A program made the translations under genes and the position numbers. Shown here one piece after another: positions 23,125 through 30,402 of a stretch of DNA of 34,901 nucleotides. A model generated the notes under the pieces. That model did not search any database. It was not told the origin of the DNA and saw nothing but the letters and a program-made list of their open reading frames with translations. The DNA is from Candidatus Nanoarchaeia archaeon (GTDB lineage: Archaea > Nanobdellota > Nanobdellia > Woesearchaeales > WJIZ01): contig JANQND010000011.1 in assembly GCA_028279765.1 (NCBI GenBank), positions 94,976 to 129,876 of the forward strand. Reading direction: 5' to 3'. How positions within the stretch are numbered: position 1 is the first letter of the stretch; each line of letters starts with the position of its first letter.

Positions 23125-23649
23125 TCATTTACGTGAATTAGTGGCCTTTACATATCCTTTTGCAAGAATCTCCCGAAACCATACTGTATACTTTGCGGGG
23201 TTCTTGCTCACCTCTTTTTTTAGATCTTTGGCACTGATCCATTTTATTGATTCAACCTCTTCTGGATCTGGTGCAACTTTCCCCTCATACACTCCTTGAA
23301 ACAAATGATCTATCTCGTTTTCTATGATCCCGTTTGCAAACTCTGCACGATACCTTATCTTCCCAATAGGTTTTAAATCACAGTCAAAGTCTAGTTCTTC
23401 CTCTAATCTTCTATGAGCAGCTCCTTCTATTGTTTCACCGGGCCGAGGATGACCACAGCACGCATTACTCCACAACCCTCCTGAGTGATACTTGTCTTCT
23501 GATCTTTTCTGCAGAAGAATGTCTTCATTTGAATTATAGATTAGTATTGAGAATGCCAAATGTAACAGTCCTTTTTGATGAGCAACTATTTTCTTTTCAA
23601 ATCTAATAACTTCTTCAAGATCATTTACCTGTTGGATATACTCTGTCAT
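23125..23649 (-). CDS. idi: Isopentenyl-diphosphate delta-isomerase, type 1
   Basis: 174 residues of a Nudix-fold IDI-1. It converts isopentenyl diphosphate to dimethylallyl diphosphate for archaeal lipid synthesis. The catalytic Cys is C65 in SNACCGHPRPGE and the acidic partner lies in ENEIDHLF (E110, E112). LLQKRSEDKYHSGGLW and the metal-binding His residues also fit. Archaea mostly have the unrelated FMN-dependent type 2 enzyme, so this is notable and may be transferred. It starts 12 bases after the unknown gene at 23662 and is probably co-transcribed with it. Confidence 0.95.
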   Translation of the reverse strand: MTEYIQQVNDLEEVIRFEKKIVAHQKGLLHLAFSILIYNSNEDILLQKRSEDKYHSGGLWSNACCGHPRPGETIEGAAHRRLEEELDFDCDLKPIGKIRYRAEFANGIIENEIDHLFQGVYEGKVAPDPEEVESIKWISAKDLKKEVSKNPAKYTVWFREILAKGYVKATNSRK

Positions 23650-23661
23650 TTCAATCCTCTT

Positions 23662-24477
23662 CTACATTTCTGATAGTACTAGAGCAGCATGATCAAGCGT
23701 TGAATTGTTTGGAGGGTAGAACGCTTCACCTTTGAACCCTAAGGATACAGGCCTTCCATACTCTTTCTTCATCTCGCCTGGACGCCAGCCAGAATGCTTC
23801 CCTGGATTATAAAACGAGAATAAATCTAATACCTGCAATGCAAAAACATAGTCTTCCATTAGTTTCTCATCGCTACAAGCGGTCTTGAAAATGGGGTGAG
23901 ATGCCCACTCTTCTCCTGAAAAATTCCCTCCTTTAGCTTGCATATATTCATTAAAAGGAAGCCTAGACTCAGAAGGGGTCTCTTGCCTGACCTTGTGTAG
24001 CGCTTCTGGAGAGTACTTGAAGCCTCCGTCTGATAGCTCCATTTTTAGAGCTTGACAAATCTCATCTCCTGTGAATAGATTTCCATCGTAAAAAAATACG
24101 GTATCCTTTCCGTTAGCATCATCTGCTCTCACCATGTGGGTTGATGTCGTAAGACGAGTACCCCAAATGCCATATTTCTCTGAATTGCTATTGAGTTCTT
24201 CTAGGACAGGCCCTGCTAACTCATAACGCTGATTAATCAATTCATTTAACTCCTCATTCAAACCCGGAATTTGATTGTATAGCGACCTGAATGATTCGAC
24301 TCGGAAGACCATGACTTCCCTGACAGTTGCTAACCTTTCTTTGCTGCCCTCTATCATCTCGTACAAACCATCCGCTGTGTCTGAATAAATAATTCGACCA
24401 GACTCTATGCTTGAAGGCCTTTTTGATTCAAAAAAGGTATCTAGCTTTTTGATTCTTTGGGTCAGGTCAGGTAACAT
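23662..24477 (-). CDS. Hypothetical protein upstream of idi
   Basis: 271 residues, soluble, with no signal. The N-terminal half is helical (about 1-95). The C-terminal half is mixed and has conserved-looking motifs (YGIWGTRLTTSTHMVRADD, FFYDGNLFTGDEICQAL, FYNPGKHSGWRPGEMKKEYGRP). I do not recognise a family. It is the first gene of a two-gene unit with idi and is divergent from the double-AsnC regulator. The shared intergenic region contains a long inverted repeat over this gene's promoter. Confidence 0.7.
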   Translation of the reverse strand: MLPDLTQRIKKLDTFFESKRPSSIESGRIIYSDTADGLYEMIEGSKERLATVREVMVFRVESFRSLYNQIPGLNEELNELINQRYELAGPVLEELNSNSEKYGIWGTRLTTSTHMVRADDANGKDTVFFYDGNLFTGDEICQALKMELSDGGFKYSPEALHKVRQETPSESRLPFNEYMQAKGGNFSGEEWASHPIFKTACSDEKLMEDYVFALQVLDLFSFYNPGKHSGWRPGEMKKEYGRPVSLGFKGEAFYPPNNSTLDHAALVLSEM

Positions 24478-24487
24478 TTTAACTACT

Positions 24488-24526
24488 TCTAAAGAGTAAT
24501 ATTTAGTATATTAAATATCTCTTAGA
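24488..24526. promoter_or_regulatory. 39-base inverted repeat between the idi operon and the double-AsnC regulator
   Basis: Arms TCTAAAGAG and CTCTTAGA enclose ATATTTA and TAAATAT around a GTATAT centre. The repeat covers the AT-rich promoter region of the minus-strand gene starting at 24477. The regulator's own TATA (TTTTATATATAAA, from 24548) is 30 bases further on. A good candidate operator for the AsnC-type protein. Confidence 0.5.
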
Positions 24527-24580
24527 AATTTGACAATTAATAGAAAATTTTATATATAAATTTCAATAAATAGCAATAAA

Positions 24581-25549
24581 ATGGGTGCTAAATTGGATTT
24601 ATTGGATAGGAAAATCTTGTATGAGCTAGATTTAGATTCAAGGATTCCTGTTACTCATTTAGCTAAAAAAGTTAGTGCTTCAAAAGAGACTATCAATTTC
24701 AGAATAAAACGACTGGTTAGAAATGAGTACATAAGAGGCTTCATTACTACGATTTATACCTCGCATCTGAACAGGTACTATTACAAATTATTTTACAAGT
24801 TTCATAAAACAACACCTGAAGTCGATGACGAAATAATACGGTTCATCAGAAATTACAGAAAGACTGCATGGTTTGGAAGCTTTGAAGGACCATATGATCT
24901 GGGATTCTTGATTTTAGCTAAATCAATTTATGATTTAGATAATTTTTTGATTGACTTTCGAGGAAAGTTTGGCGAGTATATTCTAGAGCAAGAGATTCAC
25001 ACGATGACGTCTGTTCATCGCTTCAACCTGAAATTCTTCCATTCTGGAAAGAAGACTTTTCACACGCAATACCCTAAAGAGCTCATGGAACCCAAAATTG
25101 ATGATACAGACTATCAAATTATAAGAATCCTTGCTAATAATTCCCGAATTTCAGTTGTTGAAATTGCCAAAAATCTCAAAGTAGACTCTGGAACAATTAT
25201 TTACAGGCTAAAAAAATTAAGAGAGAGAAAAATATTAGGAACACATACTTTAGCAGTGAATTTTGATGCATTTGATCAGCAACATTTTCAGATTAACTTT
25301 AAACTCATAAATAAGGAAGCTGTTGATAAACTGATCAGTTATTTTTCCGTTCACAAAAATGCTACTTTCGCTACAGTAACCCTGGGAAAATACGACCTGG
25401 CTATAGAGCTTGTTATCAAAGATAATAAAGAACTAAAAAAAATCCTTGATAAAATCAAAGAAGAATTCTCCCAGATAATCATTGACCACGATACTTTTCT
25501 TATAACAAAGGAGTATAATGTAACATGGTTTCCCTACGAGGCTGATTAA
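24581..25549 (+). CDS. Lrp/AsnC-family regulator with two HTH-AsnC units
   Basis: 322 residues, about twice the length of a normal Lrp protein. The first HTH is at about 5-55 (LDLLDRKILYELDLDSRIPVTHLAKKV), followed by a degenerate RAM-like ligand region. The second HTH is at about 172-220 (IDDTDYQIIRILANNSRISVVEIAKNL), with a second RAM-like region to the end. Tandem Lrp proteins of this kind are known in archaea, though the ligand is unknown. A TATA box about 26 bases upstream gives a leaderless mRNA. It probably regulates itself and the divergent unknown-idi unit. Confidence 0.88.
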   Translation: MGAKLDLLDRKILYELDLDSRIPVTHLAKKVSASKETINFRIKRLVRNEYIRGFITTIYTSHLNRYYYKLFYKFHKTTPEVDDEIIRFIRNYRKTAWFGSFEGPYDLGFLILAKSIYDLDNFLIDFRGKFGEYILEQEIHTMTSVHRFNLKFFHSGKKTFHTQYPKELMEPKIDDTDYQIIRILANNSRISVVEIAKNLKVDSGTIIYRLKKLRERKILGTHTLAVNFDAFDQQHFQINFKLINKEAVDKLISYFSVHKNATFATVTLGKYDLAIELVIKDNKELKKILDKIKEEFSQIIIDHDTFLITKEYNVTWFPYEAD

Positions 25550-25550
25550 A

Positions 25551-25633
25551 GATGTTTCCTATAGCATCTTCATAGCAGGTCTCCAGATTGCCAAGAGCCG
25601 AATCTACTAAATAAGGAAACTTTTTTAAACATC
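25551..25633 (+). promoter_or_regulatory. Nested inverted repeats and TATA box before the lipoprotein gene
   Basis: GATGTTTCC at 25551-25559 can pair either with GGAAAC (25615-25620) or with AAACATC (25627-25633). The second partner overlaps the TTTTTTAAAC box of the downstream gene. AGGGGGTG before the ATG at 25671 is the ribosome binding site. The repeats could also mark the end of the upstream transcript. Confidence 0.35.
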
Positions 25634-25670
25634 TTTTCTGCACATACCTCTATTACCAGGGGGTGTAACT

Positions 25671-26246
25671 ATGAAAAGAATAACGATATCCATACTTGTA
25701 TTATTACTAGCATTTGCTGTAGCATGCAGCTCTCCTGAGCCTGCAGTAGAGCCTGTTGAGCCTGAACCTGCAGTGGCACAGGAACCAGCGGAGCCTGAGC
25801 CAGCCGTAGTAGAAGAACCTGAGCCAGTGGAACTCTCCTGCGAGGATAAGGCATTAGAATTATTTCCCGATTCCTTGTCGCTTACCATGAATCAGGAGGA
25901 CGATCCGGAGGCTGATGGATGGTCCCTTGCAGAGGATGCTGCCTGGGAGGATGGTACTGCAGTAACCATGAAAGGGGAAATCGAATTCCAAAAAGGAAGA
26001 CGGGCAAATGAAAATGTCAATGAGTTTTATATGCGAAACAATCAAAACGAAAAACTATTCGGTGCCGGCGGCCTGGTGTATGAGAAACAGGTAACGACTG
26101 AAGGTGGCACGGTCGGAACAAATCGCTTCATGGTTGCTCCGGTTCTGAATCAGCTCAGTATTAATGAGCCAAAGCCATTCGAGCCTTATTTGGCAGCATT
26201 TGAGATCACTGAGGCTGATTTTATTGAGTGCTCCTTTGCGGAGTAA
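25671..26246 (+). CDS. Lipoprotein with acidic Pro-rich linker
   Basis: 191 residues. The signal (residues 1-18) ends in a lipobox (AVAC), so the protein is lipid-anchored outside the cell. Residues about 20-52 repeat Pro-Glu-Pro-Ala-Val units, a stiff acidic spacer of low complexity. The remainder is a compact domain with no recognised family (ADGWSLAEDAAWEDGTAV ... ITEADFIECSF). It is preceded by a GGGGGTG Shine-Dalgarno. It heads a run of four plus-strand genes for exported, membrane or signalling proteins. Confidence 0.75.
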   Translation: MKRITISILVLLLAFAVACSSPEPAVEPVEPEPAVAQEPAEPEPAVVEEPEPVELSCEDKALELFPDSLSLTMNQEDDPEADGWSLAEDAAWEDGTAVTMKGEIEFQKGRRANENVNEFYMRNNQNEKLFGAGGLVYEKQVTTEGGTVGTNRFMVAPVLNQLSINEPKPFEPYLAAFEITEADFIECSFAE

Positions 26247-26280
26247 TTTTTTCTTTCTCTTTCTTTTTGACTTTTTCCCT
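26247..26280 (+). terminator. T-rich terminator after the lipoprotein gene
   Basis: TTTTTTC, TTTC and TTTTTG runs directly follow the stop codon. Confidence 0.4.
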
Positions 26281-26303
26281 TCAGATCTTTCTATTCTTAG
26301 CAA

Positions 26304-26319
26304 GTGGAATGCATTCCAC
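26304..26319. promoter_or_regulatory. Perfect 16-base palindrome GTGGAATGCATTCCAC
   Basis: A perfect inverted repeat without spacer in the 150-base gap before the exported coiled-coil gene. Its symmetry suits a dimeric DNA-binding protein. A separate hairpin (GGAATTCAC with GTGAATCC, 26357-26381) ends one base before the GGAGG ribosome binding site of the next gene. Confidence 0.4.
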
Positions 26320-26394
26320 CTAAAGTAGTAGTATGGTTTCATCCTTCGTATTCTCTGGAATTCACCCAAAAAAGTGAATCCGGAGGTAACACAA

Positions 26395-27141
26395 ATGAAA
26401 AGAATGAAACACACACCCAAGAAATTAATGGCGCTTGGTCTTGGTACCATGCTGATAGGAAGTGCGGGCCTTGCAGTGGCACAGCAGAACGACGATCTGC
26501 CCTCTGCAGGAGATTTTGAGGAGACAGCCTATGAATATGGCAGCCTGAATGCGCAGGAGGAAACTATCTGGAAACAGATTGATACGATCTACGGGCAGCA
26601 TGAACAAGAGTATAATGCGCTTGAGGAGCCTCTAGACTTACTGTATGAGCAGATTGAAACTGCGCTTGAGCAAAACAACGATCCTGAAATTTTGAGGATT
26701 ATCAAGGAAATCTATGCAAAAGAAAAGCAGCTTGAGGCACTAGATGGAAAAACCGGAATTGCAAAGCTCCATGGCGAACTGGATGGCCTACATGAAGATG
26801 ACCACGAACTTGAGGACTACGGGAAGTTTGAGAACTCGGATAACCCTCAGGTGCAAGCTGCTCTGAAGGAGATTCAGCTGCTTGAAGAAAAAGTAGAAGC
26901 GCTTGAAGAAAAGAATGCTGCGCAGTTCGAACCACTGGACAAACAGGCCGAACCTTTATTCGATCAGCTTATCCTTGCTGAACAGAAGCCGAACAACCAG
27001 GCAGAAATAGACCGAATAGAAAAAGAGCTGGATGCGCTGGATCAGAAATATGAGGAGCTTGAGAACAAACTGGGAATAACTCCGCTGGTTGAGCAGATCG
27101 AAGCACTTGAGGAGAAGCTGTTTGCCCTTGAAGGAAATTAA
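26395..27141 (+). CDS. Exported coiled-coil protein rich in Glu
   Basis: 248 residues when started at the ATG at 26395, which has a strong GGAGG eight bases upstream. A GTG seven codons earlier lacks such a site. The signal peptide runs to about residue 33 (KKLMALGLGTMLIGSAGLAVAQ). The rest is acidic and helical, with irregular heptads (EPLDLLYEQIETALEQN, LLEEKVEALEEKNAAQFEPLDKQAEPLFDQL, IEKELDALDQKYEELENKLG). Similar exported acidic coiled coils are common in archaeal cell surfaces; I know of no function. Confidence 0.75.
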   Translation: MKRMKHTPKKLMALGLGTMLIGSAGLAVAQQNDDLPSAGDFEETAYEYGSLNAQEETIWKQIDTIYGQHEQEYNALEEPLDLLYEQIETALEQNNDPEILRIIKEIYAKEKQLEALDGKTGIAKLHGELDGLHEDDHELEDYGKFENSDNPQVQAALKEIQLLEEKVEALEEKNAAQFEPLDKQAEPLFDQLILAEQKPNNQAEIDRIEKELDALDQKYEELENKLGITPLVEQIEALEEKLFALEGN

Positions 27142-27202
27142 TTTTTTCCTTTTTTTTCTTTTTTAAGATAGTTTAATAAATAAAAAAGGAGTACTATGCA
27201 GG

Positions 27203-27622
27203 ATGGTATCAGATAAGGCATTCAAGGTTATCGTAATTGCACTGCTGGTTCTTATTCTGGGAGCAGTGCTTGGCGGCCTCACTTCAATCTATGTTCCTCT
27301 TCATGAAGAATTCCTTGAACTTGATGATGAGCTTGCATTGCTCAAAGAAGATGCCCTCTTTTATCACTATGATGTGTATTCTTATGAAGAGTTTGGAAAT
27401 CTTATTGGGCGCAATATAAGCTCTTCAGAGCAATTTCTTGTTTACGCCACTGAAAACAACTTTGAAACTACCCAGGAAGAAGACACGATCGAGCTGTATA
27501 GAGAAACAGCATGCGAAACAGACCCGGCAGGAAGAACCCTTTGTGCTGAGGAAACGATTACCCTGGTTCATGAAGAGGCTGTCATTGAATACACCACTGA
27601 GGCCTTCAGAGAAGATGAATAA
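27203..27622 (+). CDS. Single-pass membrane protein, acidic outer domain
   Basis: 139 residues. One membrane helix at about 8-29 (KVIVIALLVLILGAVLGGLTSIYV) is followed by an acidic, mostly outer domain with two Cys (ETACETDPAGRTLC). It overlaps the next gene, a membrane-bound winged-helix protein, by eight bases, so the two are translationally coupled. An outer domain coupled to an inner DNA-binding partner suggests a sensor pair, but this is inference only. Confidence 0.7.
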   Translation: MVSDKAFKVIVIALLVLILGAVLGGLTSIYVPLHEEFLELDDELALLKEDALFYHYDVYSYEEFGNLIGRNISSSEQFLVYATENNFETTQEEDTIELYRETACETDPAGRTLCAEETITLVHEEAVIEYTTEAFREDE

Positions 27623-28073
27623 AAAGGAATTACTTTCACTGGGCGTTTTTTTGGTAAGTTTCTTTCTTATTGGTTTTTTGCTCTTCTCTGGGGTTAATAC
27701 TGATGTGAAAATTAAGCTTGAAGACGGTAAAGTCATTTCTTCAAAGATTCCTATCAATTTTGGTCTTCTTACCACTGCCCTTCTGATGATACTGAGTGCA
27801 GTTGCAAGCGCTTCTTTGCTGTACTATCTCACTGATATGAGCAAGAAGCTGTCGTTATCGCGCAAGCAGCAAATGAGTATTCGTATGCTTGACGGGGACT
27901 TAAAAAAAATGTATGAGTTTATTCTGGAGAGAGAGTTTTGCCTTCAAAAGGATTTAGTCTATGAGCTTGGCATGCCGAAGGTTAAGGTAACGCGACTATT
28001 GGATAAGCTTACACAAAAGGGGCTTGTGAAGCGTATCAGCTACGGGAAGACGAATAAGATTGTGGCTGAATAG
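27615..28073 (+). CDS. Membrane-anchored winged-helix transcription regulator
   Basis: 152 residues from the ATG at 27615; the longer upstream frame only shadows the previous gene. Two membrane segments at about 6-26 and 49-71 are joined by a short outer loop. After a basic linker comes a C-terminal winged helix (about 92-152) with recognition helix MPKVKVTRLLDKLTQKGLVKRI, similar to MarR/TrmB-like wHTH domains. It would bind DNA while tethered to the membrane, a type seen in archaea. It is translated with the preceding single-pass protein, its probable sensor partner. Confidence 0.82.
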   Translation: MNKKELLSLGVFLVSFFLIGFLLFSGVNTDVKIKLEDGKVISSKIPINFGLLTTALLMILSAVASASLLYYLTDMSKKLSLSRKQQMSIRMLDGDLKKMYEFILEREFCLQKDLVYELGMPKVKVTRLLDKLTQKGLVKRISYGKTNKIVAE

Positions 28074-28088
28074 CAGAAACAACCTACA

Positions 28089-28463
28089 CTATGCTGCAAT
28101 TTGTTCAAACTCTATCTTAAGAATTGCGGCAATCTTATCTATGAGTTTGAGCATTTCTTCGATATGCTCTAGTGCATAACCCTGGGTTTGAGGTGTTAAA
28201 AAGGGATGATTCGCTATTGTATAGAATGGGTCGAATCTGTATCGAAACCTAGGTCTCATCCACTCAATTACCCGAGCTTTATCCATTATTTTCCAAAGCA
28301 GTAATTCGACATCACCCTTGTGCTCCTTTGACAACTTTTTGGCTGCTTTCTCAATTTCTCTTGCTTTTTTATCGATACTAATAATATACTCTTTTTCAAC
28401 CAACAGATTTCTCTGCTGAACCATTTGTCGCAACTCCAAAGCCAAATTTCTTAAATGAATCAT
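28089..28463 (-). CDS. Small helical hypothetical protein
   Basis: 124 residues, mostly helical and basic. The middle is rich in Arg, Phe and Trp (IEWMRPRFRYRFDPFYTI). No signal or membrane part. No family recognised. A CTATTTATAG box about 29 bases upstream (28488-28497) fits a leaderless transcript. Confidence 0.65.
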   Translation of the reverse strand: MIHLRNLALELRQMVQQRNLLVEKEYIISIDKKAREIEKAAKKLSKEHKGDVELLLWKIMDKARVIEWMRPRFRYRFDPFYTIANHPFLTPQTQGYALEHIEEMLKLIDKIAAILKIEFEQIAA

Positions 28464-28538
28464 CTGTAGATTACCGTAGACTAGATCCTATAAATAGCTT
28501 TTCATTGTGCCTGTATGGCTGGATTTCTTCAAGAAAAA

Positions 28539-28655
28539 TGGCGCCGACGCCCGGACTTTCAGGACTGATATCTGTAACCAGTCGTTTTGAACCGGGACAG
28601 GCCAAGGCCAACAGGATTTCCAGTCCTGCGCAATACCAGGTTATGCGACGTCGGC
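28539..28655 (-). tRNA. tRNA-Ser(GGA) with a T-loop intron
   Basis: On the minus strand a cloverleaf is complete after removing a 30-base intron. The acceptor stem is GCCGACG/CGTCGGC (28649-28655 with 28543-28549), followed by G73 and an encoded CCA (28539-28542). The D-arm loop has the conserved GG (AACCTGGTA). The anticodon arm is CAGGA-CTGGAAA-TCCTG with anticodon GGA. A long variable arm of 15 bases (TTGGCCTTGGCCTGT) marks type II serine tRNA, and G73 is the serine discriminator. The T-stem is CCCGG/CCGGG, and after splicing the loop reads TTCAAAT. A TATA-like GCTTTTAAAC is about 30 bases upstream and a T run follows. Confidence 0.93.
28556..28585 (-). other. Intron in the T-loop of tRNA-Ser (between positions 59 and 60)
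   Basis: 30 bases. Its end TGAA pairs with TTCA of the T-loop, giving the four-base central helix of a bulge-helix-bulge. An inner hairpin GACTG/CAGTC closes the intron, and the outer helix is the T-stem. The bulge on one side is slightly relaxed. Splicing by the archaeal tRNA endonuclease at these points restores the canonical GGTTCAAATCC sequence. Confidence 0.8.
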
Positions 28656-28680
28656 ATTACTAGGAGAGTGTGGCTGATTC

Positions 28681-28690
28681 GTTTAAAAGC
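28681..28690 (-). promoter_or_regulatory. TATA box of tRNA-Ser
   Basis: GCTTTTAAAC on the minus strand lies about 30 bases before the first base of the tRNA. The divergent SulP TATA (CTTATAAAT, 28788-28796) is a further 100 bases on; 28691-28787 shows nothing else. Confidence 0.5.
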
Positions 28691-28816
28691 CTTACGGTGA
28701 GATTTTACTTCTGTATTGCTACTTTGATATAACACTAATCCCTTGTAAAATTGCTGCTGCTTTTTTGGCGGAAACGTACCAGCAAAGCTTATAAATGGAT
28801 TGATACTTGCAAAGTA

Positions 28817-30337
28817 ATGCAATTTTTTAATCTTAAAGGCATAAATATCAAAACGGAAGTTCTTTCGGGTCTTACCGTTGCTCTGGCCCTTGTTCCTGAA
28901 GCAGTAGCGTTTGCTTTCGTAGCAGGTGTGGAGCCACTGGTTGGCTTGTATGCAGCGTTTATTGTGGGATTGATGACCTCTCTTTTTGGTGGCCGTCCCG
29001 GAATGATCTCTGGTGCAACCGGTGCCCTCGCTGTTGTCATGGTAGAGCTTGTTTCTTCACATGGAGTAGAGTACTTATTTGCTGCTGTTGTTTTAATGGG
29101 TATTTTTCAACTATTGGCAGGATTTTTCAGGCTAGGAAAATATGCCCGATTAATTCCCCACACGGTAATGCTGGGATTTGTTAATGGACTTGCTATTGTA
29201 ATCTTCCTTGCTCAACTTGCTCAATTCAAGTTTCTTGAAAACGGGGAGCTGGTATGGCTGTCCGGATTTCCCTTGTATATTATGCTTGGATTGGTCTTAT
29301 TGACCATGGCTATTATCCATTTTTTCCCTAAAATTACGAAATCTGTTCCTTCAGCATTGGTAGCTTTGCTGTCTATAACGGTAATCGTTAATTTCTTTGG
29401 TACCCAAACAAAACTAGTCAAGGATATGGCATCTATTGCAGGAGGTTTCCCTGCCTTTCATATTCCCATGGTGCCACTTACCCTTGAAACTTTGGCTGTT
29501 ATCTTTCCCTATGGCCTCTTGCTTGCAGCTATCGGGCTGATAGAATCGCTATTAACTCTTAACGTAGTTGATCAAATGACTCATACCAGAGGAAAAAGCA
29601 ACAAAGAGTGTGTTGGTCAAGGAATTGGCAATGTCGTTACGGGTTTTTTTGGGGGCATGGGTGGCTGTGCCATGATTGGGCAGAGTGTAATCAATGTTAA
29701 TTCCGGCGGAAGAACAAGGCTATCGAGTTTTAGTGCATCGATATTTCTCTTAATATCCATACTCTTTGCCGCTCCTTTAATCGAGATGATCCCTGTTGCA
29801 GCTCTCGTAGGTGTCATGTTTATGGTAGTTATTGGCACGTTTGAATGGTCCAGCCTTCGTGTCATTCGAAAAATCCCAAAATCAGATGCTCTCGTATTAG
29901 TCCTGGTATCGGTGGTAACGGTTTTCATGGATCTTGCGATTGCAGTATTGGTGGGAATTATTGTCTCTGCGCTTGTCTTTGCCTGGGAAAAAGGCAAAGT
30001 AATTCAGGCAAAAGTATCCCTTAAGGGAGGAAAAAAGATTTACAAGTTATCCGGGCCCCTGTTTTTCGGCTCTGTGAGGAACTTCTTAGATCATTTTGAT
30101 GTTCAGAAAGATCCAAAGAATGTCTATATTGATTTTAAGTACTCAAGGGTACATGATCACTCGGCCCTGGAGGCAATTGACAAATTAACCGAGAAGTATG
30201 CGAAGCTGGGGAAAGAACTTCATATCCTGAATGTCAGTCACGAATGCAGGATCTTGCTCACCAAGGCAAAAGATATTGTCGAGATCAATGTTCTCGATGA
30301 TGATGATTGGCATATTGCCACTGACAAATTGGATTAG
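28817..30337 (+). CDS. SulP/SLC26-family anion transporter with STAS domain
   Basis: 506 residues from the ATG at 28817. That start is 25 bases after CTTATAAAT, so it is leaderless, and the earlier in-frame ATG is less likely. The membrane part (about 10-405) shows the SulP signatures: LSGLTVALALVPEAVAFAFVAGVEPLVGLYAAF, then FGGRPGMISGATGALAVVM and NVVTGFFGGMGGCAMIGQSVINVNSGGRTRLSS. The C-terminal STAS domain follows (YKLSGPLFFGSVRNFLDHF ... ALEAIDKL). Members move sulfate, bicarbonate or other anions across the membrane; the substrate is not certain. It is transcribed alone. Confidence 0.93.
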   Translation: MQFFNLKGINIKTEVLSGLTVALALVPEAVAFAFVAGVEPLVGLYAAFIVGLMTSLFGGRPGMISGATGALAVVMVELVSSHGVEYLFAAVVLMGIFQLLAGFFRLGKYARLIPHTVMLGFVNGLAIVIFLAQLAQFKFLENGELVWLSGFPLYIMLGLVLLTMAIIHFFPKITKSVPSALVALLSITVIVNFFGTQTKLVKDMASIAGGFPAFHIPMVPLTLETLAVIFPYGLLLAAIGLIESLLTLNVVDQMTHTRGKSNKECVGQGIGNVVTGFFGGMGGCAMIGQSVINVNSGGRTRLSSFSASIFLLISILFAAPLIEMIPVAALVGVMFMVVIGTFEWSSLRVIRKIPKSDALVLVLVSVVTVFMDLAIAVLVGIIVSALVFAWEKGKVIQAKVSLKGGKKIYKLSGPLFFGSVRNFLDHFDVQKDPKNVYIDFKYSRVHDHSALEAIDKLTEKYAKLGKELHILNVSHECRILLTKAKDIVEINVLDDDDWHIATDKLD

Positions 30338-30402
30338 ATTCTGTTGGTACCTGATTATTCAAAACGTATTTTCTGCGCGCTTTCATTGATTTCTGCAGTG
30401 AT

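Noticed and set aside
27438-27614. Upstream 59-codon extension of the membrane winged-helix gene
   Set aside because: It only shadows the preceding membrane-protein gene in another frame; the protein sense begins at the ATG at 27615.
28539-28655. Fourth class of multi-hairpin element
   Set aside because: On the minus strand it folds as a type II tRNA with GGA anticodon, G73 and CCA after removal of an intron.
28559-28822. 87-residue minus-strand frame across the tRNA and the SulP start
   Set aside because: It overlaps the tRNA-Ser gene and the SulP promoter and has no sensible protein pattern.
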